A DNA stretch of 64,000 bases from an uncultured Rickettsiella sp. (GCA_947058615.1 CAMSHF010000001.1:248001-312000); one strand, 5' to 3'. Positions 1 to 10,192 are shown, counted from the stretch's first letter. Translations and numbers: made by a program. Notes: a model not told the origin generated them from the sequence alone.

Positions 1-1197
1 TCCAGGTCTGATGCCAGCTACACCACAGGCTTTACCCACTATTTTTTGAGCCAAGGTAAATCCCTTATTATTTTTAAGCGAGGTTGCTGTAGGGCGATTA
101 AATTCTTGAGAAAAAGGATAAGATAAAGCGGCTCGTACGTTATCGGTAAGTGACCGGCCAATAATTAAAGGGATTCGGCCTCCTGCCCGTACGGCGTCCA
201 ACAGGGGAAGGTTAGGTGTAAAACAGGCAATTTCTTGATCATGCTCATTTTCAATTCGACCTTGATAAGGATATATATTAATAATATCACCCATTTCAAG
301 TTGACTTACATCGACTTCAATAGGAAGCGCACCTGAATCTTCTGCAGTTGTACGAAAAATCGGGGCAATTTTACCTCCTAAAATAACTCCACCCCGGTTC
401 TTATTAGGCACATAAGGGATTTCATAGCCAATATGCCATAATAATGAATTGATAGCTGATTTTCGCGATGATCCGGTACCAACTACATCCCCCACAAACG
501 CAAGAGGATGGCCTTTAGTTTTTAATTGCTTAATAATTGGAAGCGCGTCCGGCATTCGATTATGCAACATAACTAAGCTATGTAAAGGGATATCAGGGCG
601 ACTCCAAGCTTCGGTTGCGGGAGAAAGATCATCCGTATTGATTTCACCAGACACTTTAAAAACCGATAAAGTGAGTTTGTCGGGCACTTTAGGTTTGGCG
701 AGAAACCATTCAGCATTTGACCAGGCTTCTAAGGTCTGGTGAGCATAAGGGTTACCTTTTTTTGCCTTAGCTATGACATCATGGTAGGCATCAAACATTA
801 ATAATGTATGAGAAAGTTGTTTTGCCGCTACCTCAGCCAAGTCAGACGAGCTATCGAGCAATTCAATAAGGATAGGTACATTATAGCCTCCCAACATACT
901 TCCTAAGAGCTCAATGGCGAGTTTAGGGACTATAAATGGGCTGTTAACTTCATTCTTTGCAAGTGCTGCAAGAAAGCCTGCTTTTACATAGGCAGCGGGA
1001 TCGACTCCGGGTGATACGTGTTCGGCGAGTAACTTGACTAGAAAAGAGGTTTCATGAGAAAAAGTAGCATTCTTTATTAAATCAATACACGAGGTAACTT
1101 GTTTTGCGTCAAGCGGAAGAGGCGGAATGCCTTGTTCAGCTCGTTGCCGGATATGTTCTCGGTAAGCGGCTAAAAAATTGGATAGTGATACAGACAC
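1..1197 (-). CDS. acnB: Aconitate hydratase B, N-terminal part (gene cut by the left window edge)
   Basis: AcnB interconverts citrate and isocitrate in the cytosolic TCA cycle. About 399 residues are visible without a stop, running off the left edge; the family is about 860 residues long. The visible part holds the helical HEAT-like N-terminal domain (roughly residues 1-165, with AYVKAGFLAALAK and LSHTLLMFDAY) and the swivel domain (TDDLSPATEAWSRPDIPLH, then GDVVGTGSSRKSAINSL and VRAGGRIPLIIGRSLT). The cysteines that bind the Fe-S cluster lie beyond the edge. The start is a GTG at 1197; an ATG 11 bases further upstream is out of frame. Family assignment is firm from strong similarity in memory to E. 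coli AcnB. No partner gene is visible on the left. Confidence 0.96.
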   Translation of the reverse strand, partial: MSVSLSNFLAAYREHIRQRAEQGIPPLPLDAKQVTSCIDLIKNATFSHETSFLVKLLAEHVSPGVDPAAYVKAGFLAALAKNEVNSPFIVPKLAIELLGSMLGGYNVPILIELLDSSSDLAEVAAKQLSHTLLMFDAYHDVIAKAKKGNPYAHQTLEAWSNAEWFLAKPKVPDKLTLSVFKVSGEINTDDLSPATEAWSRPDIPLHSLVMLHNRMPDALPIIKQLKTKGHPLAFVGDVVGTGSSRKSAINSLLWHIGYEIPYVPNKNRGGVILGGKIAPIFRTTAEDSGALPIEVDVSQLEMGDIINIYPYQGRIENEHDQEIACFTPNLPLLDAVRAGGRIPLIIGRSLTDNVRAALSYPFSQEFNRPTATSLKNNKGFTLAQKIVGKACGVAGIRPG

Positions 1198-1285
1198 GGT
1201 GACCCCATTTATTGTTTGGTACTAGGCGTATTATACGCTTTTAAATTACCATAAGTAACCAAATTACAGCTATATATCACGAAAT

Positions 1286-1606
1286 ATGACTAATAGCATT
1301 TTTACCTCCTTTTTACAGGTTAAAGAAAAGGTAAGAAATACAGAGTGTCGTTTTGGACGATCTCCCGGCGCAGTTAAGCTAATTGCTGTTAGCAAAGCTC
1401 AAAATCTTGAGGCGATAAGATCATTGATTGTTAGCTGGATATCACGCTTAAGCTTAGAAAAATTACAAGAATTAAATTTCGGTTTAGATACTTTGTCTAT
1501 GGGAATGTAGGATTTTTTTGAAGCAGCTATTGCGGAAGGATCAACTTATGTTCGGTTAGGAACAGCTATTTTTAGGGAAAGAAACGATAATTTTTATAAA
1601 AAATAA
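1286..1606 (+). pseudogene. yggS: Remnant of yggS-type PLP homeostasis protein, internally deleted and stopped
   Basis: The frame starts like YggS/PROSC proteins (CRFGRSPGAVKLIAVSK, which holds the PLP-lysine region) and ends like them (LDTLSMGM, then EAAIAEGSTYVRLGTAIF). The middle, roughly 130 residues including most of the barrel, is missing. A TAG at 1508-1510 also interrupts the conserved tail, and the same frame continues to a TAA at 1604-1606. The intact family is about 230 residues long; this one has about 106 codons. The 3' end overlaps the convergent glyS by 13 bases. I infer a decayed gene and expect no active PLP-binding product. Confidence 0.82.
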
Positions 1607-2970
1607 TTTTTAATATATTTCTCTAGATGAGCTAATTGGATGCGAGTTTGCTGCATTGTATCACGATCACGGACAGTAATTGTGTCATGATTCTCAAAAT
1701 TTTCACTTTTACCGATAGTATCGAAGTCAACGGTAATACAAAGCGGAGTTCCTATTTCATCATGACGCCGATAACTTTTGCCAATATTACCACTATCTTC
1801 AAAAGAAATTCGGCCTATCCCTAGGGACTGTATTGTATTTTTCAACATTTTGGCTTTTCCAACTAGCAAACTATTGTTGCGTTTCAATGGGATAATAGCC
1901 ACTTTAACGGGAGCAAGATGCGGTTTTATTTTTAAAACGATACGTTTTTTACCATCTTTTAATGTTTCTTCCTCATAAGCGTCAGTAAGAAGAGCGAGTA
2001 CCCCTCTATCTAAACCCGCGGAAGGTTCAATCACATAAGGAATAAAATGTGATCCAGGAGGATCTTGGAAGCTTAGTTTAGCAATACTTGCTTTATTAAT
2101 AGAAATTTTGGCATCAATGTTTAATTGATTTTGATCTTGCGTGTGAGAACCTAAATCATAATCGGTACGATTAGAAATTCCTTCTAATTCTTCAAAGCCA
2201 TGAGGAAATTTATAAAGTATATCAACAGTAGCTTTTGCATAATGCGCCAATTCAGAAGTATTTTGAGCTAAAGTTTTTAATCTTTTGGCGTGTAAGCCTT
2301 GATTTATCCACCAGTCTAAGCGAGTTTCAACCCAATATCGATGCCACTGTTCATCTTCACCAGGCTTAACGAAAAATTCGATTTCGAGTTGTTCAAATTC
2401 TCTAACTCTGAAAATAAAATTACGGGGCGTTATTTCATTTCTAAAAGCTTTTCCAATTTGAGCTATTCCAAAAGGAAGCTTAGGGGACATCGAGTCTAAA
2501 ATGTTTTTAAAATTAGTAAATATTCCTTGTGCAGTTTCGGGACGCAAATACGCAAAAGCTTCAGGATCCTCTACAGGACCTATGGTGGTTTTGAGCATCA
2601 TATTAAAGGCTCTTGGTTCAGTTAGATCGTTTGAACCACATGCTTCACATTTATTTTCTTTTAAGTGGTCTAAACGCCAACGTTTTTTACATTGCCTACA
2701 ATCGACGAGTAAATCAGCGAAAGTACTTTCGTGACCCGAGTAATAAAAAATTTTCCTGTGCGTTAAAATAGCAGAATCTAACCCATAGATGTCATCGCGT
2801 TCATAAACATTAGCTTTCCACCAGGCTGTTTTTAAATTATTTTTTAATTCTATGCCTAAAGGACCATAATCATAGACGCCTTGTAAACCCCCATAAATTT
2901 CGGCACTAGGGAAGATGAATCCTCTACGTTTACACAAAGAAACGATTTCTTCTAGATTTTCTGCTGCCAT
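1594..2970 (-). CDS. glyS: Glycyl-tRNA synthetase, dimeric (alpha2) type
   Basis: This cytosolic enzyme charges tRNA-Gly with glycine. The 458-residue protein is the single-chain class II type used by eukaryotes, archaea and some bacteria, and is not the alpha2beta2 GlyQ/GlyS of E. coli. Visible are the N-terminal [19 protein letters not shown], a cysteine-paired insert (CRQCKKRW and CEACGS, near residues 90-120), motif 2 around [20 protein letters not shown], motif 3 in [14 protein letters not shown], and a C-terminal anticodon-binding domain from about [12 protein letters not shown] chose the ATG at 2970; a TTG 12 bases upstream is possible, but GGA lies 8 bases before the ATG. It is convergent with the yggS remnant. 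Confidence 0.95.
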   Translation of the reverse strand: MAAENLEEIVSLCKRRGFIFPSAEIYGGLQGVYDYGPLGIELKNNLKTAWWKANVYERDDIYGLDSAILTHRKIFYYSGHESTFADLLVDCRQCKKRWRLDHLKENKCEACGSNDLTEPRAFNMMLKTTIGPVEDPEAFAYLRPETAQGIFTNFKNILDSMSPKLPFGIAQIGKAFRNEITPRNFIFRVREFEQLEIEFFVKPGEDEQWHRYWVETRLDWWINQGLHAKRLKTLAQNTSELAHYAKATVDILYKFPHGFEELEGISNRTDYDLGSHTQDQNQLNIDAKISINKASIAKLSFQDPPGSHFIPYVIEPSAGLDRGVLALLTDAYEEETLKDGKKRIVLKIKPHLAPVKVAIIPLKRNNSLLVGKAKMLKNTIQSLGIGRISFEDSGNIGKSYRRHDEIGTPLCITVDFDTIGKSENFENHDTITVRDRDTMQQTRIQLAHLEKYIKNYFL

Positions 2971-3255
2971 AGTTTTTTCCAAAAAATAAATAAGATTTAC
3001 AAGCCAGAAATTTTGAGAGCCGATATAAAAAGTTAATATAAAATAAGGGTTTCATCGAATGTCGGCTTTTATTGGGCAGGGTTCTAATAAAAGTTACAAG
3101 GGTGTATTTGCAAGCCTTAGACTTGATGGCCCTAAGTTTAAAAAAGTTTTTATCCTCAAAAAGAAGTATACAACAGGTTTTCATAAGTTAGTTAAGATTC
3201 TTAAATAACAATGAGGATTAAGAATAAAAAAATAATATGGAGAACAGACTATTTT

Positions 3256-5070
3256 TTAGGTGTCACGAGCTAAACGTTTACGTTCATGTTCTTTCAAAAA
3301 TTTCTTACGTAGTCGCAAGTAGTGTGGGGTGACTTCTACTAATTCATCATCAGCGATGAATTCTAATGCCTGTTCTAATGAGAATGTTATTGGAGGGGTC
3401 AAGATAATATTTTCGTCTGAGCCCGAGGCACGGATATTAGTCAATTGTTTTCCTTTTACTACATTAACCACTAAGTCGTTATCGCGCGAATGAATCCCAA
3501 CTATCATTCCTTCATAGACATCAGTTTGAGGTCCAATTAATAATTTTCCTCGCTCTTGTAAATTGAATAGGGAAAACCCAGTCGCTTTACCGACTTGATT
3601 GGAAATCATGACACCGTTTGCTCTGTTAGCAATAGTTCCTCTTTTTACTGGGCCATAATGGTCAAAAACATGATGCATTAACCCTAAACCAGAGGTGGCT
3701 GTTAAAAATTCAGTGCGAAAACCAATTAATGCGCGAGTGGGTATTTTATAATCTAATCGGACACGCCCTTTTCCATCCGTTACCATATCGACTAGGTCAC
3801 CACGTCGGCCACCTAATTTTTCCATAATATTACCTTGATGCTGTTCTTCTACATCGACAGTCAAATTTTCGTAAGGCTCTTTTAACTCACCATCAATTTC
3901 TTTTAAAATAACTTCAGGACGAGAAACACCGAGCTCATATCCTTCACGGCGCATCGTTTCGATTAATATCGATAAATGTAATTCTCCTCTGCCTGAAACG
4001 CGAAATCGATTAGGGTCTTCTGTGTCTTCGACCTTAAGTGCGACATTATGAAGTAGTTCTCTATCGAGCCGTTCTCTAATTTGTCGACTTGTTACGAATT
4101 TTCCATCTTTACCTGCAAAAGGTGAGTTATTGACCTGAAAGGTCATACTCATTGTCGGTTCATCAACGATCAGGGCGGGTAAGGGCTCTACCAAATTGGG
4201 GTCACATAAGGTGTCAGAGATATTTAATTTATCGATACCTGTGACAGCGATGATATCTCCAGCCTCGGCTTCATTAATTTCTATTCGTTCTAAGCCTCGA
4301 TAACCTAAAATTTGTAATATACGAGCCGATCGACTTTTTCCTTCTCTGTCTATTAATATGACTGGCATGTTAGCTTTAGCGCATCCTCTTTGAATACGTC
4401 CAATGCCAATAGTACCCACATAACTGGAATAGTCCAAAGTGGTTATTTGCATTTGAAAGGATCCTTGGGGATCAACGGGGGGCGGAGTCACTTTATTAAT
4501 GATGGTTTCAAATAAAGGGGTAAGATTAAAACTTGGATTATTAAGATCTAAGGTTGCATATCCATGTAAAGCTGAAGCATAGATAAAGGGAAAATCAAGT
4601 TGTTCTTCAGTTGCCCCTAATCGATCAAATAGATCGAATACTTGATTAATTACCCAGTCAGGTCTTGCGCTAGGCCTGTCAATTTTGTTAATGACAACAA
4701 TTGGCTTTAAGCCTTTTTCAAAGGCTTTTTGAGTAACAAATCGTGTTTGCGGCATTGGGCCATCCACGGCATCAACGAGTAGTAAAACAGAATCTACCAT
4801 GGAAAGGATACGTTCTACTTCACCACCAAAGTCAGCATGTCCCGGGGTATCGACAATGTTAATTCGGTAACCATGCCACGCTATGGATGTGTTTTTTGCA
4901 AGTATAGTAATACCACGCTCACGTTCCAAATCGTTACTATCCATGATCCGTTCTACTGGAGCAGCTCGACTGGAAAGCGTCCCTGATTGCTGGAGTAATT
5001 TATCAACAAGTGTAGTTTTTCCATGGTCAACATGGGCAATTATGGCGATATTACGGATATTTTGAATCAT
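3256..5070 (-). CDS. typA: Translational GTPase TypA/BipA
   Basis: TypA is a ribosome-binding GTPase of the EF-G class, needed for 50S assembly and growth under cold or other stress. The 604 residues match the usual family length. The G domain is clear: the G1 loop [10 protein letters not shown] near residue 12, G2 in [12 protein letters not shown]3 [16 protein letters not shown] and G4 [11 protein letters not shown] domain II barrel, the EF-G III and V like domains ([20 protein letters not shown]) and the TypA-specific C-terminal domain follow ([19 protein letters not shown]). It is divergent from the gene at 5195. The start is the ATG at 5070. Confidence 0.97.
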   Translation of the reverse strand: MIQNIRNIAIIAHVDHGKTTLVDKLLQQSGTLSSRAAPVERIMDSNDLERERGITILAKNTSIAWHGYRINIVDTPGHADFGGEVERILSMVDSVLLLVDAVDGPMPQTRFVTQKAFEKGLKPIVVINKIDRPSARPDWVINQVFDLFDRLGATEEQLDFPFIYASALHGYATLDLNNPSFNLTPLFETIINKVTPPPVDPQGSFQMQITTLDYSSYVGTIGIGRIQRGCAKANMPVILIDREGKSRSARILQILGYRGLERIEINEAEAGDIIAVTGIDKLNISDTLCDPNLVEPLPALIVDEPTMSMTFQVNNSPFAGKDGKFVTSRQIRERLDRELLHNVALKVEDTEDPNRFRVSGRGELHLSILIETMRREGYELGVSRPEVILKEIDGELKEPYENLTVDVEEQHQGNIMEKLGGRRGDLVDMVTDGKGRVRLDYKIPTRALIGFRTEFLTATSGLGLMHHVFDHYGPVKRGTIANRANGVMISNQVGKATGFSLFNLQERGKLLIGPQTDVYEGMIVGIHSRDNDLVVNVVKGKQLTNIRASGSDENIILTPPITFSLEQALEFIADDELVEVTPHYLRLRKKFLKEHERKRLARDT

Positions 5071-5194
5071 GATAGTTAAGGGTTAGATATTAGACAGTTC
5101 AAAAAGAGTGCATGATAACGCAAAGCAAGCCATTTCTGCTAGGGTGTTCTACACTGATAGAAAGGCAATTATTAATGTCAAGAGAGGTTCTATC

Positions 5195-5764
5195 ATGGGA
5201 GTACTTTTATTGCAACCAACAATTACCGCTCAATGGCAGTCTTTAGTGAAGGAGGCGGAATCGAGTAATAATCTGAGGTTAAATGATGAGCTCGAAAGTT
5301 ACTTAGTTTTTTTGTTAGGCTATTATAACCAGCGACCTGATATTGCTAATTCTATTCTAGCTAAAGAGTTTCTAACCGGAATGACTGAAAAATATACAAG
5401 ACAAAGAGAGTGTTTACGTGAAGTAGGCGATAAATGCTTATTATTTGCCGGTTTTTTTCCTGAACAGGCCGAAAAAAAACAGGTCAAAATTAAATATTTT
5501 ATTGAATTAGGCCAAACAGCTTATATTCAGGTAGCCAGCTTGTCGAAGCCAGGTTCCGCTTCGCTTTACAATGCCTTAAGTTATGATTTTCTCAGTTTGA
5601 TGGAGATTCTGCATTCCATTCGTAGTCTTAGTGATCCGAAAAAGGAATTGACACCGTTACAAGCATTTGAATTATGGACGGACGTTAAAAGTCAGCGGGC
5701 TTTAACGGTATTGCGTAAAAACACATCCTTTCCGATTCTCGTAGGATCACCACGTAAACATTAA
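5195..5764 (+). CDS. Conserved-looking protein of unknown function
   Basis: I do not recognise a named domain in these 189 residues. The ATG at 5195 follows GAGAGG at 5182-5187 with 7 bases of spacing; an ATG at 5108 in the same frame has no ribosome binding site. The product looks soluble and largely helical, with no signal peptide or membrane span. It contains segments such as LVFLLGYYNQRPDIANSIL and two cysteines (ECLREVGDKCLLF), and ends basic (LVGSPRKH). It lies alone between divergent typA and the ubiquinone cluster. Its composition matches its neighbours, so it reads as a resident gene. Confidence 0.72.
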   Translation: MGVLLLQPTITAQWQSLVKEAESSNNLRLNDELESYLVFLLGYYNQRPDIANSILAKEFLTGMTEKYTRQRECLREVGDKCLLFAGFFPEQAEKKQVKIKYFIELGQTAYIQVASLSKPGSASLYNALSYDFLSLMEILHSIRSLSDPKKELTPLQAFELWTDVKSQRALTVLRKNTSFPILVGSPRKH

Positions 5765-5884
5765 TTCTAGTAATTTCTTATCTAAATCTCTAAGTAAGTC
5801 ATTTTCTTGCTCAAAGAACACGAGGTCGTTAAGATAAAACAATAATTGTAATTCCTGGGTCAAATTCTATATTTGGGCATTAAA

Positions 5885-6631
5885 ATGAATAAAACTTTAA
5901 CTACCGATTTTGGTTATCAAACTATTCCTATAAACGAGAAAAAGAGCCGAGTGGAAGCGGTTTTTCAGTCGGTAGCTGACAAATATGATCTTATGAATGA
6001 TTTGATGTCGCTTGGTTTGCACCGTCTCTGGAAAAAATTTGCAGTGGAATTAGCTCAACTTCGCAAAGGAGATAACGTATTGGATGTGGCAGGCGGAACA
6101 GGTGATTTAGTAAAGGTAATGGCTGAGCATGTAGGATCACAAGGGAGAGCTATTTTACTAGATATTAATGCAGCTATGCTAAATATTGGTCGAGATCGGC
6201 TTTTAGATAGAGGTCTTACAGAAGTTAGTGTTATTCAAGCTAATGCAGAGTTTTTACCTTTTGTTGAAGCGAGTTTTGATTGTTTGAGTATAGCTTTTGG
6301 ACTACGTAATGTGACAAATAAAGAAAGAGCATTAGCATCTATGTACCGGATTTTAAAACCGGGTGGTCGACTTATTGTTTTAGAGTTTTCTAAGCCCTTA
6401 TTGGGGTTTTTGCAAAATTTATATGATTGTTATTCGTTTGATTTTTTACCTAAATTAGGAGCGTGGATCGTTAATGATGAAGCAAGTTACCGTTATTTGG
6501 TAGAATCTATACGTCGACATCCGGATCAAAAGACCCTTCAGAAGCTTATTCTTTCTTCAGGATTTGATGATTGTGAATACTATAATCTGAGTGGAGGGAT
6601 AGTTGCATTACATAGGGCGTGGAAATTTTGA
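5885..6631 (+). CDS. ubiE: Ubiquinone/menaquinone C-methyltransferase UbiE
   Basis: UbiE uses SAM to add the ring C-methyl group during ubiquinone synthesis (and menaquinone synthesis where that pathway exists). The 248-residue protein shows the family start VADKYDLMNDLMSLGLHRLWK, the SAM loop VLDVAGGTGDL near residue 65, and SIAFGLRNVTN and LKPGGRLIVLEFSKP further on. The ATG at 5885 is preferred over a TTG at 5873. It opens the order ubiE-ubiJ-ubiB, which is conserved in gammaproteobacteria, and its end overlaps ubiJ. Confidence 0.96.
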   Translation: MNKTLTTDFGYQTIPINEKKSRVEAVFQSVADKYDLMNDLMSLGLHRLWKKFAVELAQLRKGDNVLDVAGGTGDLVKVMAEHVGSQGRAILLDINAAMLNIGRDRLLDRGLTEVSVIQANAEFLPFVEASFDCLSIAFGLRNVTNKERALASMYRILKPGGRLIVLEFSKPLLGFLQNLYDCYSFDFLPKLGAWIVNDEASYRYLVESIRRHPDQKTLQKLILSSGFDDCEYYNLSGGIVALHRAWKF

Positions 6632-7224
6632 TTAGCTCAAATATTATACTATCAATTCAAGAGACGATACTTAATTACTATCTAAATCTTGATCCCGAAT
6701 CTAAAGAATATTTACATCGATTATCTGGTAAGGTAATAAAGATAGAATGGACTCCTTTTTCCTATTTTTGGCATTTTAAATCGGATTTGATCTGTTTCAC
6801 TAAAGATTATAATGGACCTGTGGATTTGATTTTACGAGGTTCAACTTTTGATTTTTTAAGTATGGTTTTTAATAAAAAAGATAAAGCATTTACAGATATC
6901 CCCCTGCAAGTTTTGGGTGATATGGAGTTTGCGAGACAATTTAAAGAATTTTTTTTAAATCTAGAAATTGATTATGAAGAGCAATTATCCAAAATTTTGG
7001 GCGATACAATAGCTTATCCGCTAGTCAAATTATTTAAAACAATGCGCCTTTGGGCTAAGCAGAGTATCGAAGCGCTTGGTCAAAATGCGAGTAGTTATAT
7101 CCAAACCGAAATGAATTGGTTGGTACCAGACGAAGAATTGCAGCTTTTTTTTTCTGACATAGATAATCTGCGTGATGATTATGCTCGATTAGAAGCTCGG
7201 ATAAAAACGTTGGAAAAAGGATAG
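6619..7224 (+). CDS. ubiJ: Ubiquinone biosynthesis accessory factor UbiJ (SCP2 domain)
   Basis: UbiJ binds lipid intermediates in the aerobic Ubi protein complex through an N-terminal SCP2-like fold. The 201-residue product is divergent in sequence. Support comes from position between ubiE and ubiB, size, the SCP2-like stretch in the first 110 residues ([16 protein letters not shown] and [19 protein letters not shown]), and a C-terminal coiled coil ([18 protein letters not shown]) as in E. coli UbiJ. The start is uncertain: GTG at 6619, or TTG at 6628 with AGGG upstream. Both overlap the end of ubiE, so translation is probably coupled. Confidence 0.88.
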   Translation: MEILISSNIILSIQETILNYYLNLDPESKEYLHRLSGKVIKIEWTPFSYFWHFKSDLICFTKDYNGPVDLILRGSTFDFLSMVFNKKDKAFTDIPLQVLGDMEFARQFKEFFLNLEIDYEEQLSKILGDTIAYPLVKLFKTMRLWAKQSIEALGQNASSYIQTEMNWLVPDEELQLFFSDIDNLRDDYARLEARIKTLEKG

Positions 7225-7228
7225 ATTG

Positions 7229-8890
7229 ATGAAATCAATATCTCGCTTAGTACGTTTAATCCAGATCAGTTTTATTCTTTTCCGTTATAATCTTGATGAA
7301 TTAATATACTCACTTAACCTATTCAGTCCCTTACGTTTTTTTGCTTATTTTAATCCTTATCGAAAGATCAATAAAAAAGTACCAAGAGGAGAACGAATTC
7401 GTCTTGCACTTGAAGATTTAGGCCCCATATTCGTTAAGTTTGGTCAAACGTTATCAACACGTCGCGACTTTATTCCTATTGATATAGCTGACGAGCTAGC
7501 AAAATTGCAAGATCGAGTTCCTCCTTTTTCCGGAGAAGAAGCAAAATCAATTATTGAAATCTGTATTCAAAGACCCATTGAGGATGCATTTTCTGAATTT
7601 GACATTAATCCTCTCGCATCCGCTTCTATTGCCCAGGTTCATGCTGCCAAATTATTATCAACAGGCCAAGAGGTAGTGGTTAAAGTTTTGCGGCCTGGTG
7701 TATACAAAAGAATTAGTAAGGATATTGATTTATTATATGCTTTAGCTGATTTGGCTATTCGTTATTGGCGACCTGCCAAGCAGCTTAGACCACGTGAAAT
7801 TGTGGCTGAGTTTGAAGCTTGTTTAAAAGATGAATTAGATTTGTTGCGTGAAGGGGCAAATGCCTCTCAGTTACGTCGTAACTTTTTTAATTCTGATTTG
7901 CTTTATATCCCAGAAGTTTATTGGCCCTATACTTCTCACAAAGTTTTGGTTATGGAACGTATTTATGGTATTTCAATTTCTGATATTTCTACTTTAAAAA
8001 AACAAAAAATTAATTTAAAAAAATTGGCAGAAAGAGGTGTCAAAATTTTCTTTACGCAAGTTTTTCGAGATTGTTTCTTCCATGCTGATATGCACCCTGG
8101 AAATATTTTTGTTTCACCTCAGCATAAAGAGAATCCCCAATATCTGGGTGTTGATTTTGGTATTATGGGGAGTTTAAGTCCAGAGGATCAACGTTATCTC
8201 GCCGAAAATTTGTTGGCTTTTTTTAATAGAGATTATCGCCGTGTCGCACAACTGCATGTTGAATCAGGTTGGGTTGCAGAAAATACAAGAATTAATGAAT
8301 TTGAAGCGGCAATTCGTACAGTATGTGAACCTATATTTGAAAGACCATTAAAAGAAATTTCATTTGGGCAGTTGCTTTTACGTTTATTTCAAACAGCGAG
8401 ACGCTTCAATATGGAAGTACAGCCACAATTGGTACTTTTACAAAAAACTTTGTTCAATGTTGAAGGTTTAGGACGTCAATTATATCCCGATTTAGATTTA
8501 TGGAATACAGCCAAACCTTTTTTAGAGCATTGGTTACGAAAGCAAGTAGGCCCACGTGCTTTTTTGCGTAAAATCCGAGAGTATGCCCCTTATTGGGCAG
8601 AAAAAACCCCTGAAATTCCGGATTTATTTTATCAGCTGATGCTTGAATTACGTCATTTGAAAAAGAGTACAAAATGTGGTTATTGTGCAATTGAAAAGGA
8701 AAAAAAGAAAGCAAGTCAAAAATCCTTTTGGACAATAGGTTTAGGAATTGCTGTAGCTTGTATCGTTTGGGTTTTATTGGATTTAGGGTTTAAAACTTTT
8801 TCATTAGCGCCCGTTTATTTAGGGGTTTTAGGTATCGGGGGCTTAACATTATTTTTAAGCGCGATGATTAATTTACGAAAATTAAATTAA
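7229..8890 (+). CDS. ubiB: Ubiquinone biosynthesis kinase-like protein UbiB
   Basis: UbiB is an atypical ADCK/ABC1-family ATPase that supports ubiquinone synthesis at the inner membrane. The 553-residue protein has the family hallmark KxGQ in [10 protein letters not shown] near residue 72, the A-rich nucleotide loop ASIAQVHAA near residue 130, [10 protein letters not shown] with the invariant lysine, [12 protein letters not shown] and DFGIMG. Two membrane spans close the protein (about residues 495-545). The start is the ATG at 7229, after AAGG at 7217-7220; a TTG lies just before it. It directly follows ubiJ, so the ubi genes form one operon. Confidence 0.97.
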   Translation: MKSISRLVRLIQISFILFRYNLDELIYSLNLFSPLRFFAYFNPYRKINKKVPRGERIRLALEDLGPIFVKFGQTLSTRRDFIPIDIADELAKLQDRVPPFSGEEAKSIIEICIQRPIEDAFSEFDINPLASASIAQVHAAKLLSTGQEVVVKVLRPGVYKRISKDIDLLYALADLAIRYWRPAKQLRPREIVAEFEACLKDELDLLREGANASQLRRNFFNSDLLYIPEVYWPYTSHKVLVMERIYGISISDISTLKKQKINLKKLAERGVKIFFTQVFRDCFFHADMHPGNIFVSPQHKENPQYLGVDFGIMGSLSPEDQRYLAENLLAFFNRDYRRVAQLHVESGWVAENTRINEFEAAIRTVCEPIFERPLKEISFGQLLLRLFQTARRFNMEVQPQLVLLQKTLFNVEGLGRQLYPDLDLWNTAKPFLEHWLRKQVGPRAFLRKIREYAPYWAEKTPEIPDLFYQLMLELRHLKKSTKCGYCAIEKEKKKASQKSFWTIGLGIAVACIVWVLLDLGFKTFSLAPVYLGVLGIGGLTLFLSAMINLRKLN

Positions 8891-8910
8891 TTTAAATGCA
8901 AGGAGTGTTT

Positions 8911-9114
8911 ATGGGATTTTATGGATTCAATCTAATATCGTTCCTTATTATTTTTTTGATTGCTTGGTTATTATTTGGACCTAAATATTTACAGATTCTT
9001 TTAAAGGATTTATATATTTCTTGGTTTAATTATATTAAGATGGTATTAAAGTCATATAATTCAAAATTAAATGGTAGAAAACCCGAATCCAAAACAGATA
9101 TTACTCGTGGATGA
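8911..9114 (+). CDS. Small TatA/TatB-like single-span membrane protein
   Basis: The 67-residue product has one N-terminal hydrophobic helix (LISFLIIFLIAWLLFGP) followed by the FGPK motif and an amphipathic stretch (KYLQILLKDLYISW). This is the layout of TatA/TatB subunits of the twin-arginine translocase. In many gammaproteobacteria tatA-tatB-tatC follow ubiB directly, which supports the idea, but no tatB or tatC follows here. AGGAG at 8901-8905 sets the ATG at 8911; a second ATG at 8896 is upstream of that site. The last 44 bases overlap the receiver-domain gene. A true Tat role is uncertain; it may be a relic or a TatA-only component. Confidence 0.6.
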   Translation: MGFYGFNLISFLIIFLIAWLLFGPKYLQILLKDLYISWFNYIKMVLKSYNSKLNGRKPESKTDITRG

Positions 9115-9460
9115 TGATGAGTTAAATCTAAAAATATTAACAAAATATTTAGATGAAGCTCAATATGCTTACGTAGTCTGTAAAGATAGCCAGCTTGCAT
9201 GGGATTATTTGAAAGGTCACCCAGATAGATTTTTTGTCGTTTTAAGCGATAGAATAATGCCCCATCTTCATGGTTTGCAGTTATTAACGAAAATGCAAAT
9301 GGGAAAGCTAAATATACCTTTGATTCTGTTTTCTGGAGAAGCAAGTAAAGAAGAAATATGCGAGGCATTAGTGCAAGGAGTGCATGATTTTTTTTATAAA
9401 CCGATATCTAAAGAATTACTTTTAGCATTATTGAAAAAGCTAGAAAAGCAAATAACATGA
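9071..9460 (+). CDS. Single-domain response regulator (CheY-like receiver)
   Basis: The 129-residue protein is a stand-alone phosphoacceptor domain with no output domain. The acidic pocket is D14-D15-D16 (LLVDDDELN), the phosphorylation site is D60 (LSDRIMP), the switch serine is S88 (LFSGEAS) and the conserved lysine is K110 (FYKPIS). No histidine kinase is nearby, so its partner must lie elsewhere. It overlaps the TatA-like gene by 44 bases in another frame and is followed after 28 bases by the ankyrin gene. It could pass phosphate to, or modulate, another protein by direct contact. Confidence 0.9.
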   Translation: MVENPNPKQILLVDDDELNLKILTKYLDEAQYAYVVCKDSQLAWDYLKGHPDRFFVVLSDRIMPHLHGLQLLTKMQMGKLNIPLILFSGEASKEEICEALVQGVHDFFYKPISKELLLALLKKLEKQIT

Positions 9461-9488
9461 TCCTTGTATTAGGAAAAAGGAGAAAAAA

Positions 9489-10192
9489 ATGGATAAATCT
9501 AATCTTAATTGGGAAAATAGCAGGTTATACGTTTTAGCCAACATAGGTGATGTCAATTTATTTGAGTATTGGATAAAAAATAAAAAACTAAATATAGATG
9601 CTCGAGATGAAGATGGTGATACGACTTTACACTATGCAACAAGAGGAGGACATGTCGATCTAGTTATCTTCTTATTAAAAAAAAAGCGGTCATCAGCTGT
9701 AATAAAAATCAGCAGTCTCCTTTGCAGTTAGCTTATAAATTTAAGCAATTTAAAGTCGCTTATGAGATTACACAAGCTATAGTTAAAGGAGAAAATCAAA
9801 CGGATAAATTTGAATATCAACAATTAAATTTACACGTTAATGATTTTATAAATCATTTAAATAAAAATTATCTCCAACGAAATATTTTTCTTCGCTTTTC
9901 GGCTAAGCATACAGAAAGGGCTAAGGCTTTAATAGTAGCTGTCCAGAAATGCGGTTCAATGAAACAATTTAGAGACTTGTTGAATAACCAACTTAATTTA
10001 TTTAAAAACACACCAATTCAACCTTTACCTAATAGGATAATTGATGGACGATGGTCTAAATTTATTAAAAATAAACCATTGGACGTTAATAAATCTCAGT
10101 TTTACAAAACAATAAATACCTTTGTTCTCGAGCGATTTTCTATCCAGATAATTAGCAACAGTGCTAATAATGTTAACGCCGCACAGCGTTGA
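9489..10192 (+). pseudogene. Ankyrin-repeat protein interrupted by a frameshift at an A9 run (possibly read through)
   Basis: Frame 1 (from ATG 9489, with AAGGAG just upstream) encodes an ankyrin repeat, DEDGDTTLHYATRGGHVDLVIFLL near residues 39-62, then runs into a stop at about 9731. The protein clearly continues in the -1 frame, with QSPLQLAYKFKQFKVAYEI resembling a further degenerate ankyrin repeat. It ends with a helical C-terminal domain (TERAKALIVAVQKCGSMKQF) to 10192, about 234 codons in all. The switch point is a run of nine A at 9677-9685 ending in G. In the zero frame this forms A-AAA-AAG, the dnaX-type slippery heptamer. Ankyrin proteins in this group are often secreted effectors; that role is inferred only. 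It may be a pseudogene, a sequencing error or a slippage-expressed gene. Confidence 0.75.
9677..9686 (+). other. A9G homopolymer containing a -1 slippery heptamer A AAA AAG
   Basis: Read in the frame of the upstream ankyrin ORF the codons are TTA TTA AAA AAA AAG. A one-base backward slip on AAA AAG puts the ribosome exactly into the frame that continues the protein (next codon GCG at 9686). An RNA polymerase that adds one A would do the same. I saw no convincing downstream stem-loop or upstream internal Shine-Dalgarno element. Confidence 0.55.

Noticed and set aside
2930-3184. 84-codon open frame on the minus strand upstream of glyS
   Set aside because: It overlaps the glyS start in another frame, has no ribosome binding site and no recognisable protein features.
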